DNA of 64,000 bases from Chroococcidiopsis thermalis PCC 7203. Its GTDB lineage: Bacteria; Cyanobacteriota; Cyanobacteriia; Cyanobacteriales; Chroococcidiopsidaceae. Positions within the stretch are counted from its first letter, which is position 1, and each line of letters opens with the position of its first letter. The notes under the pieces are model-generated. The model was not told the origin of the DNA. It searched no databases and worked only from the letters and a program-made list of their open reading frames with translations. Where the stretch lies: assembly GCF_000317125.1 (NCBI RefSeq), contig NC_019695.1, forward strand, positions 62,001 to 126,000, read 5' to 3'. This document shows positions 54,135 through 62,895 of the stretch, piece after piece. Position numbers and translations under genes: made by a program.

Positions 54135-55184
54135 TCACTGTTCCCTGCTCCCGGCTCCCTGCTCTCTGCTCCCGGCTTCCTGCTCTTTGTAGTAAAGTTT
54201 ATACCAGTCAACAAAGCGTTGAATCCCTTCTGATAAAGGTGTAGTAGGTTTGAATCCTACATCGTGAATTAAATCGTCTACATCGGCGTAAGTACAAGGA
54301 ACGTCACCGGGTTGCATCGGTAACATTTGCGTGCGAGCTGTTTTTCCCAAAGCGGTCTCAATTGTCTGAATAAACTCATTCAGTTCTACCGGACTATTAT
54401 TACCAATGTTGTAAATTTTATATGGAGCTTGGTTTTCAGGTATTGCACTATTGCCGTTTGGTTGAGAACACATTTGAGGTGGACGCAGCATAACTCGCAT
54501 TACGCCTTCTACAACATCATCAATATAGGTGAAGTCGCGTTTCATCTTGCCATAGTTGTAGACTTCAATTGGCTTGCCTGCTTCAATCGCCTGGACAAAT
54601 TTAAAATAAGCCATATCCGGTCTTCCCCAAGGACCGTAAACGGTAAAAAAACGCAATCCGGTAGTCGGTAAATTGTAGAGATGGCTGTAGACATGGGCGA
54701 TCAGTTCGTTGGCTTTTTTGGTAGCAGCGTAGAGAGACACGGGGCGATCGACGCGATCGCTAACTGAGAAAGGTATTTTGGTATTTGCACCGTAAACAGA
54801 ACTGGAAGACGCAAAGACTAAGTGTTTGACCTGACTGTGACGACAGCCTTCCAGCAGGTTAACAAACCCGGAAAGATTACTATCAGAGTAGGCAAAGGGA
54901 TTTTGTAGAGAATAACGAACCCCTGCTTGGGCTGCTAAATTGACGACATAATCGAATTTATTGTATTGAAACAATTCTAAAAGGCGATCGCGTTCTGCTA
55001 AGTCCAATTTTTGAAATGCAAACCCCGGATGTGGCTGAAGCTGCGCTAAGCGGTCGTGCTTGAGTTTGACATCGTAGTAGTTGTTGAGGTTGTCTATGCC
55101 ATAGACTCCTATCCCCTCTTGAAGCAACCGTTGTGCTAAATGATAACCGATAAATCCGGCAACTCCAGTCACTAATACGTGCAT
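54135..55184 (-). CDS. NAD-dependent epimerase, UDP-glucuronate 4-epimerase-like
   Basis: A 349-residue extended short-chain dehydrogenase that likely interconverts UDP-glucuronate and UDP-galacturonate for envelope polysaccharides. Motifs: the NAD site VTGVAGFIGYHLAQRL, YGIDNLNNYYDVKLKHDRL (typical of this subgroup), AAQAGVRYSLQNPFAY, catalytic Ser in FASSSSVYG and YxxxK in YAATKKANE, then RFFTVYGPWGRPDMA and DFTYIDDVVEG. The last 14 residues (EQEAGSREQGAGSREQ region) are translated GGGAGCAGGGAGC repeat, so the natural C-terminus was probably extended by repeat DNA. It is divergent from the sensor kinase and near envelope-type glycosyltransferase genes. Confidence 0.9.
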   Translation of the reverse strand: MHVLVTGVAGFIGYHLAQRLLQEGIGVYGIDNLNNYYDVKLKHDRLAQLQPHPGFAFQKLDLAERDRLLELFQYNKFDYVVNLAAQAGVRYSLQNPFAYSDSNLSGFVNLLEGCRHSQVKHLVFASSSSVYGANTKIPFSVSDRVDRPVSLYAATKKANELIAHVYSHLYNLPTTGLRFFTVYGPWGRPDMAYFKFVQAIEAGKPIEVYNYGKMKRDFTYIDDVVEGVMRVMLRPPQMCSQPNGNSAIPENQAPYKIYNIGNNSPVELNEFIQTIETALGKTARTQMLPMQPGDVPCTYADVDDLIHDVGFKPTTPLSEGIQRFVDWYKLYYKEQEAGSREQGAGSREQ

Positions 55185-55618
55185 GTTTTCATATCCTTCG
55201 CTAGCATTGTGGACGAGATTTTAGGCGATCGATCGCACTAAATATTTTTGCTACCAGTGACAAGCCAAACCTCAGTACAAATGGTAGTTGAACCGTTCGG
55301 TTTGGGGTTGGAGTCAGACCATTTCTCATCATAGAGGAGCGATCGCGTCTCACGGTTCGGATTTGGCATAATCTTTTTCTTCGACGCATTAATTCTTTAC
55401 AAGTGCCTGCTTTAACTGTAGTGAGTCTTGTTAGTTTACTCCTTAGAGATTCTGGAATATTCCTTCTTGTTTATACGTTTGTCAAGCCCCTTATGGAGGG
55501 ATTTTAGCGTTCTGAGGTGATAATCTGAAAAAAAGTCATGTTTAGCAGTTATTATGTAAACTAATGCCAAATATTAAGAACTATTAAGTTTTTCTAGAAC
55601 TATCATAAATTTCGATCG
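55185..55618. other. Intergenic region, no gene seen
   Basis: About 430 bases between the divergent epimerase and kinase genes. There is no strong repeat. It must hold both promoters; AT content rises towards the kinase start (55540-55610). Confidence 0.5.
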
Positions 55619-57193
55619 ATGCAAGAAAAACGCAGCGAGAGTAGAGCCTCTCCCAAGGTTAAATCAAATTTCTCGGCTGCCAGAGGGTTCTTTTGGGCAG
55701 CACGTACCCGTATTCTCTTATGGTATCTGCTGACAATTGGTTTCATTTTTGTAGTGTCCATCCCTGCGTTTCGCCAAGTGCTTTACGAGCGCGTCAACCA
55801 GCGTGTCAATCGGGAACTGACGGAGAAGATGGAAATATTTACTCAATTAATTGATGCAGAAACCGAAGCAAGCGATCGCGAAGATGAAGAAGTGACGGCT
55901 GCTGTCAATTTGCTCAAACAAGCAGACATGCGTTTGACAAAACCCCCCGCGACAGAGGATGAGTTAGAAGAATTTTTTGATGCTTTTCTCGGTCGCCAGC
56001 TATCGGAAGACGACACCTTCTTGATCGCGATCGTGGATGGAGAATTTCGTAAATCTAGTCCGAGAGCTAGACCCAAAGTACTTGCTGCTGATTCTAAGCT
56101 AATTCAATACTGGGGAAGACTGACTCAATCAGAGCAAGGTGAGAAGGAATTTCCTACAGAACCAAATATTGATAGCGTTCTTTACACAGCCAAACCTGTT
56201 TGGATTGACGGCGAAATTGCAGGTGTATTTGTAGTTGCTCATACTACCGCTGGCGAACGAGCTGAAGTTGTAGAAGCCGTGTTAGCAATCGTTCAAGTCA
56301 GTGCTGTGGTGCTAATTCTGGCTTTGCTAATAGCTTGGGTTGCTTCTCGGGGGGTTTTGGCTCCTCTGCGCCTCATACTCCAAACAACTCGTAAAATCAG
56401 CGAGTCCGATCTCAATCAACGCATTTCCGTAGAAGGAAAGGGAGAACTGGCGGAGTTAGCAACTACCTTTAATGAAATGATGGATAGATTGCAAGCCGCT
56501 TTTACTAGCCAGCAAGAGTTTATTAACGATGCGGGACACGAACTACGAACGCCAATCGCGATCGTGCGCGGACATTTAGAATTAATGGGCGACAACCCCG
56601 AAGAAATCGGGGAAACTCGGGCGCTAGTGCTAGATGAGCTAGATCGCATGAGTCGATTTGTCAACGACATGATTTTACTAACAAAAGCAGAACGCCCGGA
56701 CTTTTTACGCTGGGAAACTGTCGAGCTTCAATCTTTTACAGAGGAATTATTTGCTAAAGCACAAGCACTAGCCCAGCGTAACTGGCAATTCGACAGTACA
56801 GCTCAAGGTCAAACGATCGCCGATCGCCAGCGTTTGACTCAGGCAGTGATGAACTTAATTCAAAATGCCATTCAGCACACAAAAGAGAATGACATAATTG
56901 GTATTGGCTCGGCAATTAGTAAAAGTAGAATTAGTTTTTGGGTGCGTGACACGGGAGAAGGGATCGCACTTGTAGATCAAAAAAGGATATTTGAACGCTT
57001 TGCTCGTGCTGCTAACAGTCGCCGCCGATCTGAAGGCGCTGGGTTGGGATTATCAATCGTCCAAGCAATTGTAGAGGCACATGGTGGACGAATCTTACTC
57101 AAAAGTGATATTGGTGCTGGTGCTAGATTTACGATTGTCATACCTCTGAAGCGATCGCCAGAGAAAAAAGGTCATGCCGAACGAGTTGGTTGA
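55619..57193 (+). CDS. Membrane sensor histidine kinase with HAMP domain
   Basis: A 524-residue two-pass sensor kinase. Helix 1 lies near residues 34-54 (ILLWYLLTIGFIFVVSIPAF), an extracytoplasmic sensing region of about 165 acidic residues follows, and helix 2 lies near 222-243 (VVLILALLIAWVASRG). HAMP comes next (LRLILQTTRKISESDLNQRI), then HisKA with FINDAGHELRTPIAIVRGHL and HATPase_c with LIQNAIQHTKEND, VRDTGEGI and GAGLGLSIVQ. The signal is unknown. The nearest regulator is a receiver-only protein 420 bases downstream on the same strand, which may be its partner. Confidence 0.92.
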   Translation: MQEKRSESRASPKVKSNFSAARGFFWAARTRILLWYLLTIGFIFVVSIPAFRQVLYERVNQRVNRELTEKMEIFTQLIDAETEASDREDEEVTAAVNLLKQADMRLTKPPATEDELEEFFDAFLGRQLSEDDTFLIAIVDGEFRKSSPRARPKVLAADSKLIQYWGRLTQSEQGEKEFPTEPNIDSVLYTAKPVWIDGEIAGVFVVAHTTAGERAEVVEAVLAIVQVSAVVLILALLIAWVASRGVLAPLRLILQTTRKISESDLNQRISVEGKGELAELATTFNEMMDRLQAAFTSQQEFINDAGHELRTPIAIVRGHLELMGDNPEEIGETRALVLDELDRMSRFVNDMILLTKAERPDFLRWETVELQSFTEELFAKAQALAQRNWQFDSTAQGQTIADRQRLTQAVMNLIQNAIQHTKENDIIGIGSAISKSRISFWVRDTGEGIALVDQKRIFERFARAANSRRRSEGAGLGLSIVQAIVEAHGGRILLKSDIGAGARFTIVIPLKRSPEKKGHAERVG

Positions 57194-57613
57194 CGATTAA
57201 ATCAAAGTAGAAAGGCGATCGGCAAGTTCAGAGATGAAAAGTTTCTCATTTCAATTTCATCACAATCTCATCTTTAACTGTCAAAATAATTGGCAAGAGA
57301 ATAATTGCTGAAATAATTGAGAGTTGGCTGGGTTGTTCTATTACTTTTTCTAAAGGATAGGATTAAGCAAACAGAAGACAGATAAATAAAATATTTATCA
57401 ATAAAAGATTTATCTTTTATGACGTTTATTTTTAGTCTGTTATTATCCGTATAGATAGTTCTGTCATCATATAACAATGAGGCGCTTAGGTTGTGGCAGT
57501 AGGGCGATCGCTAGCTAAGATTTGCAAGGATTTCTATGCAAGATTAGCGAAATCGTTTTCTTCAGCATTTACTTTATTCATTGACCACCTTGAAATAGGT
57601 ACACCACAAGGTT
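57194..57613. other. Intergenic region with two adjacent AT hairpins
   Basis: About 420 bases between kinase and receiver genes. GATAAATA/TATTTATC (57381-57399) and ATAAAAGAT/ATCTTTTAT (57401-57420) are perfect inverted repeats side by side, about 190 bases before the receiver gene. They could be operators or a weak terminator. No gene is seen. Confidence 0.55.
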
Positions 57614-57997
57614 ATGAGCCAAATTTTGATTGTGGAAGACGAAGCTCGTCTAGCTGCTTTTGTTAAGAAAGGACTGGGCAAAAGTGGTTTCGATACTCTA
57701 GTAGCAACTGATGGAGAACAGGCGATTGAATTGGCTCAAACTAGTCAACCCGATCTATTGTTACTCGACCTTGGTTTACCAATTAAAAATGGTTGGCAGG
57801 TCATGCAAGAATTACGTAGCAAGGGAGAAGTGCTACCAATTGTCATTATGACTGCTCGTGACGATAATCAATGTAAGGCAGCTGCTTTGCAAGCTGGTGC
57901 AAATGATTACATTACTAAGCCTTTCCTCTTCAAAGACTTATTAGGATGTATACAGGCACAGTTGGAAATCGCTTGCAAACCAACAATACTCAAATAA
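57614..57997 (+). CDS. Single-domain response regulator receiver
   Basis: A 127-residue receiver without an output domain. The acidic pocket is ILIVEDEARL, the phosphoacceptor Asp is in LLLLDLGLPIKNGW (near residue 52), the switch Thr is in VIMTARDD, and the Lys is in ANDYITKPF. It resembles the OmpR-class receiver half, so it may have lost its DNA-binding domain or work as a phosphorelay carrier. It follows a sensor kinase on the same strand and precedes the glycosyltransferase-like genes. A strong hairpin terminator lies 50 bases after its stop. Partner and output are unknown. Confidence 0.92.
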   Translation: MSQILIVEDEARLAAFVKKGLGKSGFDTLVATDGEQAIELAQTSQPDLLLLDLGLPIKNGWQVMQELRSKGEVLPIVIMTARDDNQCKAAALQAGANDYITKPFLFKDLLGCIQAQLEIACKPTILK

Positions 57998-58049
57998 CAT
58001 TTTTAGCATTTGTAGGGGCGCACAGATTTGCACCCCTTGCACTACATGA

Positions 58050-58092
58050 GATCCCCCCAAACCACCTTATCAAGGTAGGGGGGATCTTTTTT
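58050..58092 (+). terminator. Terminator-like C6/G6 hairpin
   Basis: GATCCCCCC and GGGGGGATC (58050-58058, 58078-58086), with an inner CCTT/AAGG pair, are followed by TTTTTT. It would end the receiver-gene transcript. It is the same family as 12208-12226 and 6809-6840. Confidence 0.8.
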
Positions 58093-58310
58093 GTCGTAGT
58101 CAAAGAGTAAATTGGTATGAGATGTTTTCTGAATGGCTTTGTAGAGATGAGTTGCATCTCTACAATTATGTATGCAAACGAATGATAGCAATTCTCGATT
58201 GCGTGCGTGACATTTGTAGGAGCGCACAGAGAAAGCGCCCCTACAGATCGTGTGTTTTACCCAATCGAAAACCGCTATGAGGTGGAGTGAAAGAGAGACT
58301 TATGGCGAAA

Positions 58311-58340
58311 ATGAGAGATTTCTCATGAGAAATCTCTCAT
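58311..58340. promoter_or_regulatory. Perfect 30-bp palindrome
   Basis: The half-site ATGAGAGATTTCTCA is followed by its exact reverse complement with no spacer. It lies 126 bases before the first glycosyltransferase-like gene. Candidate operator for a dimeric regulator, or a cruciform. No other copy was noticed in the window. Confidence 0.65.
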
Positions 58341-58465
58341 TAAACATTCATTATCAATTCATCACTGACTGCAAAGATATATGTAGATGGAAGACAAATC
58401 ATTAGTGACGAACTGCGATCGCCAGTCAATTTTTCACAACCAACCACACAAAAAGGATATCAGTC

Positions 58466-59725
58466 ATGCGACTGCTGGTTTATTCCCACGACGCATTTGG
58501 ACTTGGCAATATTCGCAGAATGTTAGCAATTTGCGAACACCTATTAAGCGAAATTCCTGACCTTTCAATTTTATTACTTTCTGGTTCGCCCATGCTTCAG
58601 GGCTTTCGATTACCAAAAGGACTTGATTATATTAAGTTACCTTGTCTAAATCGCGGTGAAACTGGTGAAATTGCTGTCAAATATCTGGGAATGGGTGTGG
58701 AAGAGATAGTTAAGCTGCGATCGGAATTGATCTTGTCAGCAACAATTATTTTTCAACCAGATATTTTTTTAGTAGATAAGAAACCTTATGGACTCAAAAA
58801 TGAATTACGGGGTACGCTCAATTATCTAAAAACAACATTACCAGAGACTAAACTAGTACTGTTATTACGAGATATTCTTGACTGTCCTGAAAAAACAATT
58901 GCAGAGTGGCAAAAAAGCGATTTCTATACGGCAATAGACAAGTTTTACCATCAAGTACAAATAGTTGGAACGCCAGAAGTTTTTGACACGGTACGAGAAT
59001 ATAGATTTCCACCTAAAATTGTCGAGAAAGTACGCTACTGTGGCTATCTGCACCGTCAACCGGGACAAAAGAGTCGAACTTGCATTCGCCAAGAATTAAA
59101 AGTTTCGCAGCGAGAACGCTTAATTCTAGTGACTCCTGGAGGTGGAGAGGATGGCTATGAGTTAGTAGATAATTATTTGTCAGCCTTAGCACTATTACCA
59201 GCAAAGTATCGCATTAAAAGTTTGGTAATTTGCGGTCCTGAAATGCCTAAAGCGCAAAAGCAACTCGTCGAACAAGCAGCAGAAAATAACTCTCAAGTTC
59301 GAGTTGGAGAATTTACAGATGATTTAATGAGCTATATAAATGCCGCAGATGTTGTGGTATCTATGGCTGGATACAATACTGTTTGTGAAATTTTATCGGC
59401 TAGAAAGCCATCTGTCATTATTCCGCGTAGTAAGCCGTCTCAAGAACAGTCAATTAGAGCCGAGAGAATGGCAAGCTTAGGGTTAATTAAGACACTCATA
59501 CCTGGTAAGGGAGATTTTAGCTCCATCACTTTAATGAATCTACTTCTAAGTCAGTTAGAAGGACGAAAAAAGCCAGACTTTAACTTAGACATGAATGGTT
59601 TAGTTCGAGTGAAAGATTATTTACTTCAACTCATGTCTCAAAAAGTCTGCGAACATCAATTGAACCAAATTTATCAAAAATATACTTCTTTACCCACTTT
59701 AGCGAGCGATCGCTCAGCGGTCTAG
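58466..59725 (+). CDS. GT-B-type glycosyltransferase-like protein 1
   Basis: A 419-residue protein with the look of GT28/MurG-type glycosyltransferases. The opening LVYSHDAFGLGNIRRMLAI holds the glycine-rich donor-side loop, and the C-terminal half has LVTPGGGEDG, VRVGEFTDDLMSYINAADVVVSMAGYNT and SAKP-like SARKPSVIIPRS, matching the nucleotide-sugar-binding half. There is no membrane helix. It is probably cytoplasmic or membrane-associated, adding sugar to a lipid or envelope glycan. It is followed after 32 bases by a diverged paralogue, then an ABC exporter and a phosphatase. The exact donor and acceptor are unknown. Confidence 0.82.
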   Translation: MRLLVYSHDAFGLGNIRRMLAICEHLLSEIPDLSILLLSGSPMLQGFRLPKGLDYIKLPCLNRGETGEIAVKYLGMGVEEIVKLRSELILSATIIFQPDIFLVDKKPYGLKNELRGTLNYLKTTLPETKLVLLLRDILDCPEKTIAEWQKSDFYTAIDKFYHQVQIVGTPEVFDTVREYRFPPKIVEKVRYCGYLHRQPGQKSRTCIRQELKVSQRERLILVTPGGGEDGYELVDNYLSALALLPAKYRIKSLVICGPEMPKAQKQLVEQAAENNSQVRVGEFTDDLMSYINAADVVVSMAGYNTVCEILSARKPSVIIPRSKPSQEQSIRAERMASLGLIKTLIPGKGDFSSITLMNLLLSQLEGRKKPDFNLDMNGLVRVKDYLLQLMSQKVCEHQLNQIYQKYTSLPTLASDRSAV

Positions 59726-59757
59726 ATAGTTTTTATTGTAGGAATTCTGAGCTAGTT

Positions 59758-60954
59758 ATGAAAAAAATTATGTTTTACTGTCAATATCTGAGTGGTATGG
59801 GACATTTAGTTCGTAGCTCAGAAATTGTGCAAAGCTTAGCAAAATATTTTCAAGTTTACTTTATTGTTGGTGGTCCTCAAATTCCAGGTTTTGAGCTACC
59901 AACACAAGTAGAAGTTATTCGATTACCTGCACTATGGCTGGAAGAGGGAAAATTCACAGTTGGGAGTAGTCCATTTACCGTTGAAGAAGTGAAAGCAGCT
60001 AGGAAAAATATCTTAATTGCAGAGTGCGATCGCATTCAACCTGATTGTTTGATTACAGAGTTTTTTCCTTTTGGTAGACACAAGCTACTCTTCGAGCTAA
60101 TTCCTTTAGTCGAACATATAAAAAAAATAAGTCCTAAAACCAAAATTGTTTCCAGCTTGCGCGACGTTATCGGGAAAGAAAGCGATCCTGAAGAAGAGGA
60201 AACAATTTGCAATTTAATGAATCGATATTTCGATTTACTACTATTTCATGCCGATTCTCGCTTTCAAACTTTTTCGGATAGTTTTGCGAGACATCAAGAA
60301 ATTCTTGCTGAAGTTATCCATACAGGATTTGTAACTCAACTGCCGAAATTTACTTCTACACCTTTTGAGAAATTATGGAGTGAAGTTAGTTTGGATACTG
60401 TCAAAATTGTAGCAAGTATAGGTGGTGGTAGAATCGGTTATGAAGTGCTAGAAGCGCTGATTAAATCGAGTGCGATATTGAGTCGAAAACTACCACATGT
60501 TATGAAGATATTTACTGGATCGTTTATGCCAGTAGAGAAGGTAAAACAGTTAAAAAAATTGGCAGGCGATCGCGACAATATTCAAATTGAAACTTATACC
60601 CCACAACTGCTTGAATACATGCAGACCGCAGATATTTCTGTTAGTCTTGGCGGTTACAACACCACAATGAATATACTGAGTACGGGTGTCCGTGCCATTA
60701 TAGTTCCCATCGGTCACGAGCATGTAGATAAAGAACAATTACACAGAACGCAAAAGTTAGAACAATTGGGAATTGTTAACAGTATTCATCCTCAAGACTT
60801 GTCGCCTCTAGTTTTATCTGAAAAGATCGGCGATTGCTTATCTAAAAAAACATCAAACAATTCAAGGATTTTCGATCTTCAAGGAGCTGATAACACAGCC
60901 AACTTTCTAAAAATGTTTCTCAATTCTCAGACTGCTGCTTTGAGTCTTGTTTAA
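59758..60954 (+). CDS. GT-B-type glycosyltransferase-like protein 2
   Basis: A 398-residue paralogue of the preceding gene. It shares the plan MFYCQYLSGMGHLVRSSEIV (glycine loop and His), LPALWLEEGKF, ECDRIQPDCLITEFFPFGRH, then VASIGGGRIGYEVLEALI, IETYTPQLLEYMQTADISVS, LGGYNTTMNILSTG and IIVPIGHEHVDKEQL. The last segment is the common acceptor of UDP-sugar binding in this family. It lies 32 bases after gene 1 and 87 bases before the ABC exporter, on one strand, so the set is probably one transcript. Two related enzymes in tandem suggest successive sugar additions. Substrates are unknown. Confidence 0.82.
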   Translation: MKKIMFYCQYLSGMGHLVRSSEIVQSLAKYFQVYFIVGGPQIPGFELPTQVEVIRLPALWLEEGKFTVGSSPFTVEEVKAARKNILIAECDRIQPDCLITEFFPFGRHKLLFELIPLVEHIKKISPKTKIVSSLRDVIGKESDPEEEETICNLMNRYFDLLLFHADSRFQTFSDSFARHQEILAEVIHTGFVTQLPKFTSTPFEKLWSEVSLDTVKIVASIGGGRIGYEVLEALIKSSAILSRKLPHVMKIFTGSFMPVEKVKQLKKLAGDRDNIQIETYTPQLLEYMQTADISVSLGGYNTTMNILSTGVRAIIVPIGHEHVDKEQLHRTQKLEQLGIVNSIHPQDLSPLVLSEKIGDCLSKKTSNNSRIFDLQGADNTANFLKMFLNSQTAALSLV

Positions 60955-61041
60955 TTTCCACTAGTTTAACCTACCTTCTGCTGCTCTACTTCCTTACACG
61001 CACCACGCACCAAGTAACACTAATTAAAGGAGAACTACTAA

Positions 61042-62895
61042 ATGGGTCAGCGCCCCAAAGAAAAAGATTTAAAAGGAGTGATACCAGGTCTTCTGCGGAT
61101 TTTGAGAAAATTTTCCCCCTATATCCGCAAACAAAGATTCACAATTGTTGGTGCTTTTTTCGCTTTATTAATAGAGACTGGTTTACGGCTACTAGAACCT
61201 TGGCCCTTAAAATATGTTTTCGATAATATTCTAATTCCCGCTCATAACAACTCTACTCATATTCCTAATAGCTTTGGACTCAATCCAGTCATGCTGCTGA
61301 CTTTATCAGCACTAGCAATAGTTGGTATTACTGGACTGGGTAGTATGGCAGCATATTTGAGTACCTATGGTATGTCTTTAGCTGTTGTAGAAGTATTGTC
61401 TGAGGTACGCGGTCAAGTTTTCGATCGCTTGCAGCGTCTCTCCCTTTCCTTTCACCAACAACATAAAAGCGGCGACTTAATTACTCGCGTCACGGCTGAT
61501 ATTGAAAAGATGCGGTTGGTGACGATCAAAACTGCTTTACCTTTATTGACCAACATTATCTCTTTACTAGGAATGTTGGCAATTATGTATTGGCTGAACT
61601 GGGAATTAGCCTTAGTTGCAACAGCGATATTTCCATTCCTAACTCTGCTTACGAGTAAAACGATCGGTCGTATTCGTAGTTTCGCCAAACAACATCGCGA
61701 TTCTGAAGGTGTTTTAGCAGCGACAACGGGTGAAACTATTGGCGCGATTAAAGTCGTACAAGTCCTTTCTTTACAGGAGATGCTACATAGCATTTTCGCA
61801 GCGCAAAACCAAAAAAGTTTAGATGAGGCGATCGAATCTTTAAAACTTTCAGCAGCGCTGGAAAGAACAGTGCAAGTTCTAATGGCAGTCATTATCGCCG
61901 CAGTTTTGTGGCGTGGTTCCCATGTGGTTTTGCATAAAGGGCTTACCCCTGGCGAATTATTAGTGTTTATGACTTATTTAAAAAATGCTTTTGAACCAAT
62001 GCGAAAACTATCCAACCAAGTCGGGCAGATTGCTAAAGCGACAGCTTCTGGTGAAAGGGTGGTGGAGTTATTGGAATACGAACCCAACGTGCGCGACTTA
62101 CCAGGGGCAGAAAAAGCACATCCTTTCTTTGGGGCAATCCGGTTTGAGAATGTCTCTTTTGGCTACAGTACAGGTAAGGAAATATTAAAAAATATTAGCT
62201 TTGCCGTTCAGCCAGGGCAACAAGTAGCTGTGGTGGGTCCTTCTGGAAGTGGTAAATCGACTCTTCTGAGTTTAATTCTCCGTTTGTATGACCCCGATTC
62301 CGGTCGGATTTTAATTGACAGTCAAGATTTACGCGAATACACCCTAGATTCGCTGCGGCAGCAAATTAGCGTAGTTTTGCAAGATAGCGTTTTGTTTGCA
62401 GTTAGCGTACAAGAAAATATTGCCTACGGGAAACTAGGATCTTCTCGCAAAGAAGTAGAACAAGCCGCCCGTCTTGCCAATGCTCATGAATTTATCATGC
62501 AACTGCCCCAGGGCTACGAAACAGTTTTGGGCGAACGGGGTGGGACGCTATCAGGCGGACAACGACAAAGAATTGCGATCGCCCGTGCGGCGATCCGTCA
62601 AGCACCAATTGTGATTCTAGACGAACCAACTACAGGTTTAGACAGTGCCAGCGAACAAATCGTCAACGCAGCCTTAGAAAAACTCACGGAGGGGCAGACG
62701 ACATTTACAATCTCCCACAATCTCAGGGCAGTGCAACACGCAGATATCATTCTCTACGTTGAAGGGGGCAGCATTTTAGAACAGGGGACGCATAGCGAAC
62801 TCATGCGTCTGGGCGGACATTATGCCACCTTGTACCAGATGCAAAGCATTATTGACAGCGAGCAAACAGGAGATACTTATGCGATCGAAGCATGA
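61042..62895 (+). CDS. ABC exporter (MsbA-type)
   Basis: A 617-residue fused permease-ATPase. Six membrane helices lie in residues 30-320 (for example FTIVGAFFALLIETGLRLL and VLMAVIIAAVLWRGSHVVL), with VFDRLQRLSLSFHQQHKSGDL, the coupling region typical of lipid and polysaccharide exporters. ATPase motifs: Walker A VGPSGSGKSTLLSL, signature LSGGQRQRIAIARA, Walker B IVILDEPTTGLDSA, and ISHNLRAVQHADI. It has a good ribosome-binding site (AAAGGAGAAC). It follows the two GT-B-like genes and overlaps the histidine phosphatase gene by 17 bases. It is a candidate to flip the glycolipid made by its neighbours. Confidence 0.93.
   Translation: MGQRPKEKDLKGVIPGLLRILRKFSPYIRKQRFTIVGAFFALLIETGLRLLEPWPLKYVFDNILIPAHNNSTHIPNSFGLNPVMLLTLSALAIVGITGLGSMAAYLSTYGMSLAVVEVLSEVRGQVFDRLQRLSLSFHQQHKSGDLITRVTADIEKMRLVTIKTALPLLTNIISLLGMLAIMYWLNWELALVATAIFPFLTLLTSKTIGRIRSFAKQHRDSEGVLAATTGETIGAIKVVQVLSLQEMLHSIFAAQNQKSLDEAIESLKLSAALERTVQVLMAVIIAAVLWRGSHVVLHKGLTPGELLVFMTYLKNAFEPMRKLSNQVGQIAKATASGERVVELLEYEPNVRDLPGAEKAHPFFGAIRFENVSFGYSTGKEILKNISFAVQPGQQVAVVGPSGSGKSTLLSLILRLYDPDSGRILIDSQDLREYTLDSLRQQISVVLQDSVLFAVSVQENIAYGKLGSSRKEVEQAARLANAHEFIMQLPQGYETVLGERGGTLSGGQRQRIAIARAAIRQAPIVILDEPTTGLDSASEQIVNAALEKLTEGQTTFTISHNLRAVQHADIILYVEGGSILEQGTHSELMRLGGHYATLYQMQSIIDSEQTGDTYAIEA

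Larger units (their letters stand above)
57998..58465. other. Repeat-rich leader of the glycosyltransferase-like cluster
   Basis: About 470 bases holding a degenerate GTAGGGGCGCAC element (58012-58037), the C6/G6 terminator-like hairpin (58050-58092), a second degenerate element TGTAGGAGCGCAC/GCGCCCCTACA (58214-58246), and a perfect 30-bp palindrome (58311-58340). No gene is called in it. Confidence 0.65.
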
